From Geosiphon pyriformis (lineage: Eukaryota > Glomeromycota > Glomeromycetes > Archaeosporales > Geosiphonaceae), in NCBI GenBank assembly GCA_016748015.1, contig JAAOMT010000727.1, positions 34,203 through 89,562 on the forward strand: a DNA stretch of 55,360 nucleotides, given 5' to 3'. Positions 24,501 to 35,807 of the stretch are shown here, in pieces (the first letter of the stretch is position 1; each line of letters begins with the position of its first letter). The notes under the pieces were generated by a model, which saw only the letters and a program-made list of their open reading frames with translations, was not told the DNA's origin and made no database searches. A program made the translations under genes and the position numbers.

Positions 24501-25631
24501 GTTTTCCTGTTTGTATTTGTGTCAGTATTTTGAATAATTTTTTGGCTGGTATGGTTTGCATTCTTCTTGGCTGTAATTTATCTTTGGACAGCTCTTTGGC
24601 CAGCTTCTTTTGGTTTCATGATAAGGTGCCTATGTTTACTGTTTTGGGCGAGTCTTTGTTTTTTATGTTTTTACCTTCTTTTCGGTGTTATGGCATTGTC
24701 TTTGTGAATTAGCTTTGTAACTGTTATGGTGATGTCTTTGACTGACACACTTTTAAGCATTAGAAAAGGCTGGACCCTCATGGCCTGATTTCTGAATGGT
24801 TCAAGCTTTCTGTTGCATTTCTTGTTGTTCCATATTCTTTTTTCTTAGCTTTGATTAGTGTTGGTCCTCTAAACATTTGTGTTTCTAGTGATTTTGTGTC
24901 TATTTGTAATTGTCTGTCTCATGTTGGCTCTGATAGTTTGTCTGTATATACAGATGGTTCTCTGAAAAATTTGGGCATTCTTTGTTGTAGGGCCAGTGCT
25001 GCTGCCTTTTTTAAGGACATTAATTTGGGTCTAGGTGTTGGGATTTGGGATTTGGTGTTATTTACTTTGGCAAAGTTACAGACTATAGCATTGGCTCTGA
25101 AGTATATACCCACATCTCATTTTGTTTGCCTGTATTTGGATAGTTAGGCTGCTTTGGATGTTTGTAAATTAAAGTTAAACCTGATATGTTCTGACTTTTG
25201 CAACTGGTGTTGGGTCAAACATCAACATATTGGAAATGTTATTTGCAACAAAATTTGAGGGTCAGCTGGCATAAGGTAAAGGGTCACTCTGACATTTCGG
25301 AAAATGAGTGTCCCAACAGTCTTGCTGACACTACTTTTTTTTCTAATTGGTGTGTTTTTTTCCAAGTGTAAGTGAAAAATTTTTGGTGGCTAATGTTGGT
25401 ATTGTTTCTGGTAATTCTAGACACTTTGTTCAGGATGTTTTTTGTCCTGTTTGTCATGCACATTGAGAGGTTGGATTTGGTTCTGGGTTTCTAGATGGTG
25501 GCTTGCATTCAGATGTCAATTGGCTTAGCTCTTTCCAAGTTTGGCACCCTGATTTGTACATGGCCACTGGTTATACTAGCAAACACACTGCTGGTGCCTG
25601 TGCTTATTTCATGAAACCTCTGCATCATCAG
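21549..25631 (+). pseudogene. LINE B ORF2, first part: endonuclease, RT, RNase H
   Basis: The N-terminus MSGLVWRVATYNIKEMNN is the APE endonuclease start, with ESKLKEK, LGRDFNKNS and TDHKSVSVS. RT motif A reads LQDMRKMYDLVGW, followed by a TAG where the family has Gln or Lys. Motif C reads FVDN (23852-23863), with the second catalytic Asp replaced. RNase H shows VYTDGS, LYLDS followed by TAG (Gln elsewhere) and KGHSDISENECPN. G1 cuts the protein between PLHH and LPVAV. Many stops, most of them CAG->TAG or TGG->TGA/TAG when compared with copies A and C, plus a few frameshifts (for example near 22990). Confidence 0.85.
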
Positions 25632-26698
25632 TGTTATAAATAAACTTGGTGAGATATGGTGGTAACGTTTGGTGTTCTAATTTGTTATAGTGTTTCTTTA
25701 GTTTTATCATCATGTCCATATAACTAGTTTCGGCATTATCAGCCTCAATGTTATTAGTCTCTGAAGGTCTATTCCAGCACGTGAATTTTCCTATTGAGTT
25801 CTTTGGTTATAAGGCACAAAGTGTTATGGCATTGTCGAATACAACGTTTTTAGAGATGAACTTTTTTCTCCAAGCTAATGAGTGCAGTTATTAGGGTCTG
25901 GCGTTGTCTTTTTGCCCTTCTGATAAGCTAACATGATAAAGTTAATATCCAAAACCTAGGAGGAGCTTCCCTTTTTTACCAGGCTATTATGAAGTCTATT
26001 CTCAAACAATTGATTTTACTATGTTGTCACTCTACAAAGAAAAAATAAAGAAAAAGAAAAATACAAAAAAGAAAAAGAAAAATAAAGAAAAGAAAATAAG
26101 ATTAATATTGTCAATCACCATGATCAAAAGCAATTGGTTCAAGTCATTAATAGGTCAAGGTGGTTATACTAAGAGCATCTGGCCCAGGACAAAAGTATGT
26201 GACAATAATTAGTACTATTAATAGTAGGTAAATTTAAAGACCATGTGTTTCAGGATTTGAATTGTTAAATTATAGATTTTATTTTGACTAATAAGAGTAG
26301 ATAGTAAATGAGATAAAAAGGTAAGATGATTAATTTTTGTCTAGTTGTCTGTTTTTTTCTAACTTCTATGACTACTTGTTTTTATATATTCTTTTGGTTT
26401 TACAGAACTGCTTCTAATTGTTACATTATTATTAGTTATTGCTTTATTATTTCTGTTATTGCTTCATTATTCTATATTATTGGTAGTTATCTTGTGTTAT
26501 AACATGTTATCTGGTGTTATTACATGCCATTCTGTGTTATTCTATATTATAATGCATTATTCTATGCTATTCTGTGTTATTCTATATTATAATGCATTAT
26601 TCCATATTATTGCGTATTATTCTGTGTTATGTTATATTTGTTCACATTTTGGTTATGTTTTTCTTATAATTTGGATCAGTTTTTCTACTCAGATAACA
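25632..26698 (-). repeat. G1 3' LTR (left end)
   Basis: Direct repeat of 34742-35807. It starts TGTTAT and ends ATAACA. It contains a purine-rich A/G tract at about 26036-26102 and the 10-bp periodic array at 26431-26630. Confidence 0.9.
26431..26630. repeat. 10-bp periodic TTAT array in the G1 3' LTR
   Basis: About 20 consecutive decamers end in TTAT or a close variant (for example GCTTTATTAT, TCTGTGTTAT, AATGCATTAT). The spacing stays exactly 10 bp throughout. The same array is in the other LTR at 35532-35741. Confidence 0.85.
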
Positions 26699-26713
26699 TT
26701 ATCCCTTTCTTTT
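26699..26713 (-). other. G1 polypurine tract
   Basis: Minus-strand AAAAGAAAGGGATAA lies directly before the 3' LTR. This is the expected place and composition for the plus-strand primer of an LTR retrotransposon. Confidence 0.75.
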
Positions 26714-26799
26714 AAAATTAAGCTCCTGCAAAATCATAAGTATCTGTTGTTATGGTTTTGTTTATGTAATGTTCGATGGTTGTCTCAAGTACTGTCTTT

Positions 26800-27445
26800 T
26801 TTAGGTCTTTGAACTGTTGATTGGTTATTCATCCTATGTTGTTAACTGTTAAAGTTTTCATAGGTTTGTTTAGTAGTACATTTGGACAATGTTGGAAGGC
26901 AGCATATAGTCAGTATGCTGCTTTGTAATATAGGGTTAGGTTGTTTTTTCCTACATATTTTTCTACTTGTTGCATTGCTTCTTTGTTGAATATTCTCTGG
27001 CTAAGATTTTTATATGGTGTTTCAAGTCAAGCTGCTCTTCAATTTTGTAGAACCAATAGGCTGGTAGAAGTTTTTCTCTCTATTCTTGGGCATTGTCTAG
27101 TGTCTATTCCCTTGTTTCGGGAAGTTTGGTCTCATAAGATAAGGATTCTTTAATTTTTTCTATTTTAGAGATCAAGTATCTTCTTTTGTAATTTTTTTCT
27201 TGTTCTTTCACTTTTTTTTCTCTACCTTCTGTCTGAAAGCAATTTTTCTTTCAACATTGCCTTTTGGATGATAAGTAGGGGAGAAAACATTTAGTTCTAA
27301 TTGAACTCTTGTCCTCCTCTCTTCTGCTTTTATGTTTGTACTGTATTTCTTTTTTGTCAATTGTTATTTTTATTTGAGCAGAAGATTGTTGAATTACATT
27401 AAACAGTTGTTTCAAGAGTTGTAGAATTTGATCTGAAAGGTCCAT
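26800..27445 (-). pseudogene. G1 third ORF between integrase and 3' LTR
   Basis: Starts MDLSDQILQLLKQLFNVIQQ, which looks amphipathic or coiled-coil, and continues in one frame through internal stops. A strongly basic, charged stretch follows (EGREKKVKEQEKNYKRRYL). I recognise no envelope or other known domain and no membrane segment. It could be an accessory protein or an extension of the integrase polyprotein. The 3' limit is approximate. Confidence 0.5.
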
Positions 27446-27564
27446 GTTAAAAATCTTGTTAACTTATTTTTTTTGTTTCAGTGGTTATATATATATTTGA
27501 TTTTTCCAATTAAATAGTTGTGTATCACTTTTTATGTTTCAATGATGATGATTTGTTCCAGATC

Positions 27565-28990
27565 TCATGGTATATCTTCTGGTTTGATTAATAGAATTTG
27601 TGTTCCTAATTGAGGTACTGATGACAATAACTGCTGTTTTACATGATAAATTTTTAATCGGTTTCCATAAGCTACTTTCTTTAGAATCTTGTCTTCCAAT
27701 TGTAGTTTGTAAGCTCCATTTTCTAAAGCTTTGTGTATGTAAAATGAACTATCCCACTTTTGGTCAAACTTTTCATTCCACTGTTTTTCAGCTTTTGTAC
27801 GATGTAACAATATCTGGTCTCCAATCTTGAATTCCATTGGTAGTTTAGGCAAGTAATTGTTATGTCTTTCCTTTTGCTGTTTTTAAGCATTACTAATATT
27901 ATCAGCTGCTGTTTTTTGGTTGTTTCTAATGTTTCCATTAGCTGGTACATTCTTTGGTGTAAAGTAGCTTCAAAGTTCTCTTCAGTGATTGTTTCTGTTG
28001 GGTAGGATGATATTTCTTGTTCGATAGATAATGTCGCTTTTTTTTCATAGACTAGTTTGAATAGTGTGAATTATGTTGTATTTTGTTTTAGTGTTCGGTA
28101 TGCAAAGAGTACTGAAGGTATAAATAAGTCCTATTCTTGTTCATTTTCTTGACTTATTTTTGCTAATACTTTGCACAGTGTTCAGTTGAATTGTTCTACT
28201 AGTCTGTTTGTCTGTGAGTGGTATGGTAACAATAAAGATTGTTTTATTCCAAATTGTTGACTTAATTCAATTAACGTATTATTGACAAAATGTGTTTCTT
28301 GGTTAAAGAGTAATTCTTTTAGGCATCCATGTCTACATATTAGATCTTGGTGTATGAATTCAGCAACTGTTTTGACATTAGTTATTTGGATTGCTCTGGC
28401 TTCTGGCCATTTTGTAAGATAGTCTATGACTACAGCAATGTATCAATTTCCTTTGGATGTAATCGATAGAGGTCCAACCAAATCAATCCCAATTCTATCA
28501 AATGGATTTCCAACTAGAATGAGTCAAAGTGATTTCATTATTCTGGCTCCTCCTTTTTGCTAACAGAAGTCACAATTAAGAACATATTCAAAAATATTTT
28601 TATATATTGTAGGCCAATAGTATAGATTTTTTGTTCTTTTCAGAGTAGTGTCTTTGTTGAAATGTCCTGTGGTGAGATTTGAATGCATGCTATATAATAT
28701 AGTTTTTTTTTCACTGTTTTTGATCAATCATTGTAGAGTGAAGTGATTTTGTCATTTTCGATAGTAGAATTGATTGTTTTGAATAAAGTAATTTTGTACT
28801 TGTTTTTGTATAACATTCTGTTCCTGTTGAGATAAGATCTCCTTGAAATGTAGTGTTGATAGATACTGATGTATTTGTTGGTAGGTGGTTGTGTCCATGA
28901 GTCTGAGATTAGATTTGTGGCATTCTTGACAAACTGTCAACATTGGTGTTCTTAGATCTTTCTTTGTAGTGAATTTTGAGTGGAAATTGT
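27565..28990 (-). pseudogene. G1 integrase with C-terminal region
   Basis: Inserts the cDNA copy into the genome. The zinc-binding part is partly seen (LYYWPTIYKNIFEYV, then C..C). The catalytic core has GIDLVGPLSITSKGN and DYLTKWPEARAIQ with the first Asp kept. The second motif reads FNQETHFVNN, where this family normally has an Asp before the Arg/Gln-Gly/Glu, so a catalytic residue seems lost by G->A. LVEQFN retains the Glu. The C-terminal part (EFKIGDQILLHRTKAEKQW) is typical of Ty3 integrases. Several TGA/TAG stops fit former Arg, Trp or Gln codons. Confidence 0.8.
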
Positions 28991-29004
28991 TGTAGATAAG
29001 TGTT

Positions 29005-30167
29005 TCATTGTGCATATTTTCCTTTTAGTTGTGAGTTATTAAGTAACCAGATGAGTCTCTTATGATTGGTATATAAGTCAAATAATTGCCTGAGATAGTG
29101 TTTCCATGTTTGTATGGCCCAATAAGTGGCAAAACATTCTAAGTTTGTTGCATTATATACCTTTTCTGCTGAACTTGTACTATAACTAGCATATGCAATT
29201 GGATGTTCTCTTCTGTTTGGTCCTATCTGAAATAAAATAGCTTCTAGTGCATTTTTTGAGACATCTATAGTGACAATAAAATGTTTGGTGAAATCGGGAT
29301 AGATTAATATTGGAAAGGTGATCAACCACTGCTTAAGATAGTCAAATGCTTTCTGCTGGTCTTTTCTCTATAAGTAGAGTACATATTTGGATAACAAGTA
29401 ATGGAAAGGTTTTGTGATGGTAGAGAATCTCTTGAAAAATCTTTGATAGTATTCTGCTAATCCCAAAAATCTTTGTAATTCTCATAGGTTGATTGGGGCT
29501 TGAAAGTTTTTGACTTTTTGGATTTTGTCTGAATTAGACTTAACTCCGTCTTTTCTGATTACATGCCCTAAGAACTTTAGTTCAGTTTTTCTGAAGAAGC
29601 ATTTGTCAGGATTAAGTTTTAATCTGAAATTTTGAAGGCATTCGAACACTTGTTGAAGATAGAGCAAATAGTCATTGAATGTTTCTGAGAACATGTTAGT
29701 GTTGTCCAGATAAACTACAACTGATTTCCAAAGGATTCCTTTGTATACTACATTCATGAGGCATTGAAAAGTGGCAGGAGCATTACAAAGTCTAAAAGGC
29801 ATTACATTAAATTTAAAATTGCCATCTCAAGTGGTAAACACTGTTTTTCTTTTGTCTTTGGGGTCCATTTTAACTTGTCAATAGCTACTGGCTAAGTCTA
29901 GCAATGAGAACCATTTTTTTTTTCCTAGATTGTCCAGAATTTTTTGGATAAGGGGAGTAAAATAACTATCTCTTTGCATGATCTGTTTAGTTTCTTGTAG
30001 TCTACACAGAATCACACTTTTCCATTTTTCTTGGTGACCAAAACTACTGGAGAAAACCAAGGGCTTAACAATTTTTTAATTAAACTGTTATCAAGCATCT
30101 GTTGTACTTCTTGTTTAATTAAGTTATCACCAGATGGAGGTACTTAGTAAGCTTATTGCTTGATAGG
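29005..30167 (-). pseudogene. G1 reverse transcriptase and RNase H
   Basis: The RT shows LLDLASSY followed by TGA (Trp expected) and QVKMDP. FTT then TGA (Arg expected) and DGNFKFNVMPFRLCNAPATF follow. The catalytic box reads VVYLDNTN, so YxDD has become YxDN (codons at 29701-29706). LNPDKCFFRKTELKFLGHVI is the thumb side. RNase H starts PDFTKHFIVTIDVSKNALEA, with HPIAYASYSTSSAEKVYNAT and LECFATYWAI. The frame differs from the upstream pol part, so a shift lies near 30100-30170. Confidence 0.85.
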
Positions 30168-31800
30168 TCAAGTATCTCCTGTATCAATTTGGTGTTTCAT
30201 GATGTTAATACATCCGAACTCATTTTCACTGGCAAAGACATTAGCATACTGATTCAAAAGAACTTTGAATTGCATTTGTTGTAGGGTATTTAAGTTTCCT
30301 AAATTCAATTTATTGATTTTCTCTGGTGTGAATAAATAACTTTCTTTTGGCAAATTCCATACTTGTGATATAATGTCACAGAATAAAAACAATTGTGTGA
30401 AATCTGGAATAAACTGGAGTTTTTTAGGGTTCTGAATATCTGTGGATATAGAACTGATAAGAGTTTTCTCAGGAATTTCTATCACATCTTCGATTGGATT
30501 GTAAATGGGAATTTTGAAGTGTTTATAAGCCTTTGCTGATAGATACAAGTTAGTAATATCAGCTAAAGAGCAAATTTCAGGGTTGGCTTCAAATAGCAGA
30601 GCTTGGTCTTGAATTTTCCAATTCACTTTAAGGATATATTGTTGATAGGGAGGAATGGAAATGACAGTGTTGGTGTAGATAAGTTCTACTTGGTCACTGT
30701 CTTCCTCTGTGAGATTGACTAGTACGTTTTTTTTTCCATTTGATCTGAACCCATTGATTCCTTGGGCAGTGAGGCCTAACTTTTCGTGAGTAGTAACCAG
30801 AGTTAATTGTGGTATTTTCATCAGAGGCAGGAAGATAGCTTGAATTATTTTGTCATGTGATTCTATTTTGTAGGATCTATCTGAATTGTTCTGTAGCATC
30901 ACAATAATATTTTCAGTATACTTGGCGTTAATGATTCCTCCTTTTACATTGATACCTTTCTTTGCAAGGCTAGATCTAAATGCTACTTGTACCATAGTAC
31001 TAACTAGAATTTCTAATGCTATTTTGAGATCTATGCTTATTAGAAAATGTGGGGCTATGACTAGGGGTGATTTTTCAGAGTATTGTAAATCAAAACCAGC
31101 ATTAGTGTCATGTGCTTTTTTGGGGCATATTCTTTCATTATTATTGCTATACTATTTCAATTCTAATTCCTTAGAGAGGTCGGAATACACAAAGTATTGT
31201 TTTGTTTCGGTAGTCTTGTTTGGCTCTTGAAACAGCATGTCCTTAACTATTAATTTGGCTTCTTCTTTAGACTCTGGTAGTTCATTAATAGAGTATAAGG
31301 TTTTTGGTAGTGGATTAAACATGAGGTCACATTCGTCACAGTACTGAAAATGGCAAAGAATTAGGCAATAATCATATAGTTTCATGTTTAGGTCAGCTAG
31401 TCTCTGTTTCTGTTCTTTTCGGGTTAAGGCCAATTCTTGATAATGATTCTGAAATGCGTCCAGGTTATCAGTGAAGAAATCTTTAGTAATATAATCGGGT
31501 TCATTGTATTCGGGTACAAACAGATTTTCTTTGATTTCTCAGATTTCACTAAGTGTGGCATCTTTGGCTTTGGTACTTGTTATTCTCCATATTTTGTGTT
31601 CATCGTGCAAGTACTCATCTAATCAATTGAGTGCTTGTTTTTAGGCATCCTTAATCAGGGTTCCTTTTTGTATCTAATTGTTAATCAAAATGGTATATTG
31701 ACACAATTTGTCACATGTCCCTCCTCTGCCAGATACATCATTCCAGAATCCTTCATCAGGTAGGATCTTACCACAGACAAGGCATGGTGTATTGTCTTAT
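30168..31800 (-). pseudogene. G1 Cys-rich spacer and dUTPase-like domain between protease and RT
   Basis: The first part has CLVCGK...CDKLC (about 31790-31700), then YCLILCHFQYCDECD (about 31370), a likely zinc-binding pair of clusters. From 30995 the sequence matches the trimeric dUTPase fold. It has FRSSLAKKG (motif 2), GGIINAKYTEN (motif 3, Asn where the catalytic Asp is usual), KIIQAIFLPL (motif 4) and QGINGFRSNGK (motif 5, P-loop-like). A dUTPase would remove dUTP during reverse transcription. The rest, down to 30168, is a connector ending HQIDTGDT before RT. The frame is shared with the protease and Gag region upstream (33824-30168 in one register). Confidence 0.7.
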
Positions 31801-32060
31801 TTACCTTGTTATTTTGGTTACCTAAATCTTTCCAACACACAAAGTCTACAATAATATTTGGTGGTGGTTGGCCATTCTTCATTATCTCTAATACATGTAT
31901 CCATTGAAGATAGCTTCTTTCTACAATTAACACAGATTAGCTTTGGGGGTTGATAAAATAGGTTTCTTTAATCACTAATTGGGTAGCCCCATGGTGGAGA
32001 TTCTTCTTCAGCTCTTTTTTTTCCCTTTTTTTCCCAAGTTGGTGGTGGTGATAACTCCAT

Positions 32061-32699
32061 TCAGAAGTCATTTGCCCAGGAAACTTGATAAGTTTCTATG
32101 ATTGGTAGGGGTATTGTGTCCTTAAATTTGATCAGCAGTGGTTTTATATCTTGAGTTTTGAAATATCCACACATAATGGGAACTTGGACATGCTGTCCAT
32201 TGAACATGATTTGGAGCTCTTGGGTGTTCCAATCGAGAATAGCATTGGCTTTTGATAACCAATTATTTCCTATGAGGGCTTGATATTGAGTTACTTCTGT
32301 AACAAGTACTTTTGTAGGGATTTGAATTCTGTTGATTTCGAAAAGGAAGTTGTCAATTTTGCTTATCAGAGTTTTTGTGTTTCCGTTAACAGTGATTATC
32401 CTAGTGGTAGCAGCATGATCCACTTGGTAACCTAGTTGATCCATGAGTTGTTTCATGATTATACTGCCTGTGGATCCATTGTCAAGAATTAGCTTAATGT
32501 CTAAAGTTCCAACTTTAGCATCGGCATACATAGCCATTATTGGTTTGTCTGGGTTGATGGTGGTTCCACTAAAAAGGTTGGTTGTTTTCAGACTGTCAAT
32601 ATTGAAGAAAAATATAGCAGCCAGGGTCATGTCTTCTGTAATGGTGGTGGGTGGAATGTTGGTAGTCAGAGGTTGATTTACAAATGAAAGGTTGGACAC
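32061..32699 (-). pseudogene. G1 aspartic protease
   Basis: Retropepsin-like domain that would cut the Gag-Pol polyprotein. The active-site loop reads KLILDNGSTGSII, with D-N-G where D-S/T-G is usual. The later ALIGNNWLSKANAILDW segment is typical of this family. The open stretch of 212 codons has no internal stop. It is in the same frame as the Gag core upstream, so Gag and protease were probably one polyprotein. Confidence 0.8.
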
Positions 32700-34516
32700 T
32701 TTGCTTACATTTCTTCCTTCAGCAAATGTAGCATTACAAAAATTCTGAGTTTCTATAAGACCAAGATATGAGGCCTGATTGGAGTATCTGGTTGGTGCAG
32801 ACTAAAGGGAGATATTGTCCCAATTCATTGGTTGAGATGGTTCACTCAAAGGTTGGGTTTGGTTTCCACTGCTGTTTTGCCAGCTTTGGCTATAATCTAT
32901 TGCATGAAACCTAGGCTGCTTATATACAGGGTTTTGATACTGAGGTGCTGGTTGAGCCAGTGATGGTGGAAGTTAATAATAGCTTGGAAGCAGTTGGGGT
33001 GAGTATTAATTTTGGTATTGAGAGACATGATATGGAGGTTCTGTGGTTGGGAGGTATTATGCTTGATATTGATACTGGCTTCCTTGATTCTGATTGGCTG
33101 CTTTCTTTCAACAGTTTCATACAACATGACCCAGTTTTTGACAGTAATAACAATTACAAAGATCAGATTTCCAAGATTGTTGTCATTGTTGTCGACTCTG
33201 TTGCTGTTAGTATTGGTTATTGTTGTCATTGTCTCTTTATTGGGGTGGCTAATAGGTTCTGGTTGTACTGGCCAGAAATCCTTTAATTTTCTGAGTTAAT
33301 TTCTTACTTAATTAAGTTATCTTTGTGTCAATATCAGATACTTCATTGATAGTTAAGTTGATGGCTTGAGTATGATTGGCTTCTTGTTTCATGAACTTGA
33401 AATCATAGGCAAGAGTAACTGCTTCATGTAGGTCTGCTGAGTAGCAGAGTCTCACTGATCATAAGATGCTACTTCTTAACCCTTTAATGAATTAATTAAA
33501 AATTTGCACTGCTGTGTAATAGTCTCTTTCAATGGCCTGTATTTGACAAAGGGTTTGATTGAATCATCCAAGATAAGTGGTTACTGCTTTGTAATCTTTT
33601 TGTTTAATTATGCTGAATTGATTCTGCAATCTGATTAGAGTATTAAGATCACAAAAATATTGTAAAAAGATTAGCTTGAAAGTGGCAAAGTTGGTTGGTT
33701 TTTCTGCCAAACTTTGATACCATGAGTCTGCAGTTCCAGTTAAAAAGAATAGCAGTGCTTGGATAGCTCTGTCATTATCCCAGTTGTTGGTAGTAATTGT
33801 TTTTTTGGCTTCTGCAATCCACAAGTATGCGTTGTTTTCTTCACCAGAGAATTTTTCTAGCTTGGTAATATCTCTTAAGTCATGATCTGGTTGATGAATA
33901 GAAGATTTGAGGGGATTGGTGTCTGTGTATTAGAGGGTTTTTCTGGTGCTAGCTCTGGTTGTTTTTTTTTGTTATTAGAACCAATAAGTTGTAAAATAGT
34001 GGCTTCTTCCGTAAAGGGAGATACTGTTCCTGATGAGGTTTTTGTTCTATTAGTGGTTCTCAAGTTGACATGTTCTTGTCTATTTTATTAATTGTGGGGG
34101 TCAAATTTCCAAACAATAACCCATATTCTTCTAGGGATTTGGTCCAACTGTGATGTTTTCAAGAGTGTGGATTTTTAGGAGTTCATGGTGTTTCTGACTG
34201 AGTTTCTGGGGGGATTGAATACAATTCTACTTTGGGGTGTCTTGTGATATAATGGAGTTGTTGGGGAAAAGAATCTTGGTTTCTTGTTGACTGTGGATTG
34301 AGCTTGTTCCCTTCTAGTTGTTGAATTGAATTCGAACTTATTTTTTTTGGAGTCTAATTCCCCTGATTGGTTTACTTGAGAAAAACATTTTTTTATGTAA
34401 TGTTTAATGTCTGTATTGATTATGCGAAGGGTTTCAGCGATGACGTGGACTGTGGTGTTTGTCAAGTATTCTAATAATTTGTGGTAGATCTGTTCACCAA
34501 GTTTTTCTGTATCCAT
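32700..34516 (-). pseudogene. G1 Gag
   Basis: Structural protein that would form the particle. It starts MDTEKLGEQIYHKLL. The capsid core has AIQALLFFLTGTADSWYQSL and FKLIFLQYF (about 33775-33640). A CCHC zinc knuckle CYYCQKLGHVV-stop-NC lies at about 33160-33110, with TGA where Arg is likely. A Gln/Pro-rich stretch follows. The N-terminal 114 codons are in another frame than the core, so there is a shift between 34175 and 33824. Stops in the C-terminal half fit former Arg, Gln or Trp codons. Confidence 0.8.
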
Positions 34517-34728
34517 TGATCAGCCTAGCAAACAGTCAATTTTCACATTGATGTAGTTACAAAAGTCACTTTCTGCAGTAACAGTTTTGGCTGGTATTTC
34601 TAGGTCTTCTCGTAAGTATTGAAATAATGCTCTTCCATATAAGAAGTGGTTCTTTTCTACTGTTCTAATAGTCGCCATTTTTGTAAATGTTTGGGATGCT
34701 TTGTCTCTGTGGATTTTATAACCTCACA

Positions 34729-34739
34729 GGGAAGCACCA
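34729..34739 (-). other. G1 primer binding site
   Basis: Minus-strand TGGTGCTTCCC begins two bases after the 5' LTR ends in ATAACA. A TGG start complements the CCA end of a tRNA. Extending it to 20 nt does not give a fully canonical T-arm, so the tRNA is not identified. Confidence 0.6.
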
Positions 34740-34741
34740 AA

Positions 34742-35807
34742 TGTTATGGGTAAACTTGGTGGCATATAGCAGTAACATTTAGTGCTCTAATTTGTTATAG
34801 TGTTTCTTTAGTTTTATTGTTACATCTGTGTGACTAGTTTTGATGTTATTAGTTTTGGTGTTATCAGTCTCTAAAAGTCTATTCCAGTATGTGAATTTAC
34901 TTGTTGAGTTCTTTAATTATAAGGCACAGAGTGTTATGGCATCGTCAAACACAACATTTTTAAAGGTAAGCTTTCTTCTCTGAATTAACAAGTGCAGTCA
35001 TTAGGGTCTGGCATTGTCTTTTTGCCCTTCTGATAAGCTAACAAAATAAAGTTAATATCCAAAACCTAGAGGGAGCTTCCTTTTTTTACCAGGCTATCAC
35101 AAAGTCTATTTCCAGACAGTTAATTTTATTATATTGCCACTCCACAAAGAAAAAATAAAGAAAAAGAAAAATACAAAAAAAAAAAATAAAATAAAGAAAA
35201 GAAAATAAGATTAGTATTGTTAATTGCTATGATCAAAAGTGATTGGTCCAAGTCATTAATGAGTTGAGGCGGTTATGCTAAGAACATCTGGCTCAGGATG
35301 AAAGTATATGACAATAATTAGTACTATTAGCAGTAGGTAAGTTTAAAGACCATGTGTCTCAGGATTTGGATTGTTATATTATAGATTTTATTTTGACTGG
35401 TAAAAGTGGATAGTAAATGAGATAAAAGAGTAAAATGATTAATTTTTGTCTAGCTGTCTGTTCTTTTCTAACTTTTATGACTATTTGTTTTTATATATTC
35501 TTTTGGTTTTACAGGGCTGCTTCCAATTGTTATATTATTACTAGTTATTGCTTTATTATTTCTGTTATTGCTTCATTATTCTACATTATTGCTAGTTATC
35601 TTGTGTTATAACACATTATCTGGTGTTATTACATGTCATTCTGTGTTATTCTATGTTATAATGCATTATTTCATGCTATTCTGTATTATCCTACATTATA
35701 ACGTATTATTCTATGTTATTGTACATTATACTGTGTTATGTCATGTTTGTTCATATTTTGATCACGTTTTTCTCATAATTTGGATTGGTTTTTCTACTTG
35801 GATAATA
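34742..35807 (-). repeat. G1 5' LTR (right end)
   Basis: Direct repeat of 25632-26698 with many point differences. It starts TGTTAT and ends ATAATA (ATAACA in the other LTR). The 10-bp periodic array is at 35532-35741 and an A/G tract at about 35147-35210. The LINE B reading frame resumes a few bases further right. Confidence 0.9.
35532..35741. repeat. 10-bp periodic TTAT array in the G1 5' LTR
   Basis: Same decamer array as 26431-26630, still in 10-bp register although individual units have changed. Confidence 0.85.

Larger units (their letters stand above)
25632..35807 (-). mobile_element. G1, Ty3/Gypsy LTR retrotransposon nested in LINE B
   Basis: Complete but inactive element, read on the minus strand. 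The LTRs begin TGTTAT and end ATAACA. A PBS starts two bases inside the 5' LTR, and a purine tract abuts the 3' LTR. Internal order is Gag, protease, Cys-rich spacer, dUTPase-like domain, RT, RNase H, integrase and a small third ORF. Protease before RT and integrase after RNase H define the Ty3/Gypsy order. The LTRs differ at many positions, so the insertion is old. The 5-bp flanks (ATCAG and TTGGG) no longer match well, but the LINE B frame resumes directly on the right, which proves the insertion site. Confidence 0.9.

Noticed and set aside
26431-26630. CRISPR array or telomeric repeat
   Set aside because: There are no spacers of equal length between long identical repeats. It is a 10-bp periodic array inside both LTRs of a retrotransposon.
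26941-27153. Plus-strand ORF inside G1
   Set aside because: Antisense to the minus-strand third ORF. No motif.
34720-34739. Naming the primer tRNA of G1
   Set aside because: The TGG start is fine, but extending the match does not give a canonical T-arm, so the tRNA cannot be identified by eye.
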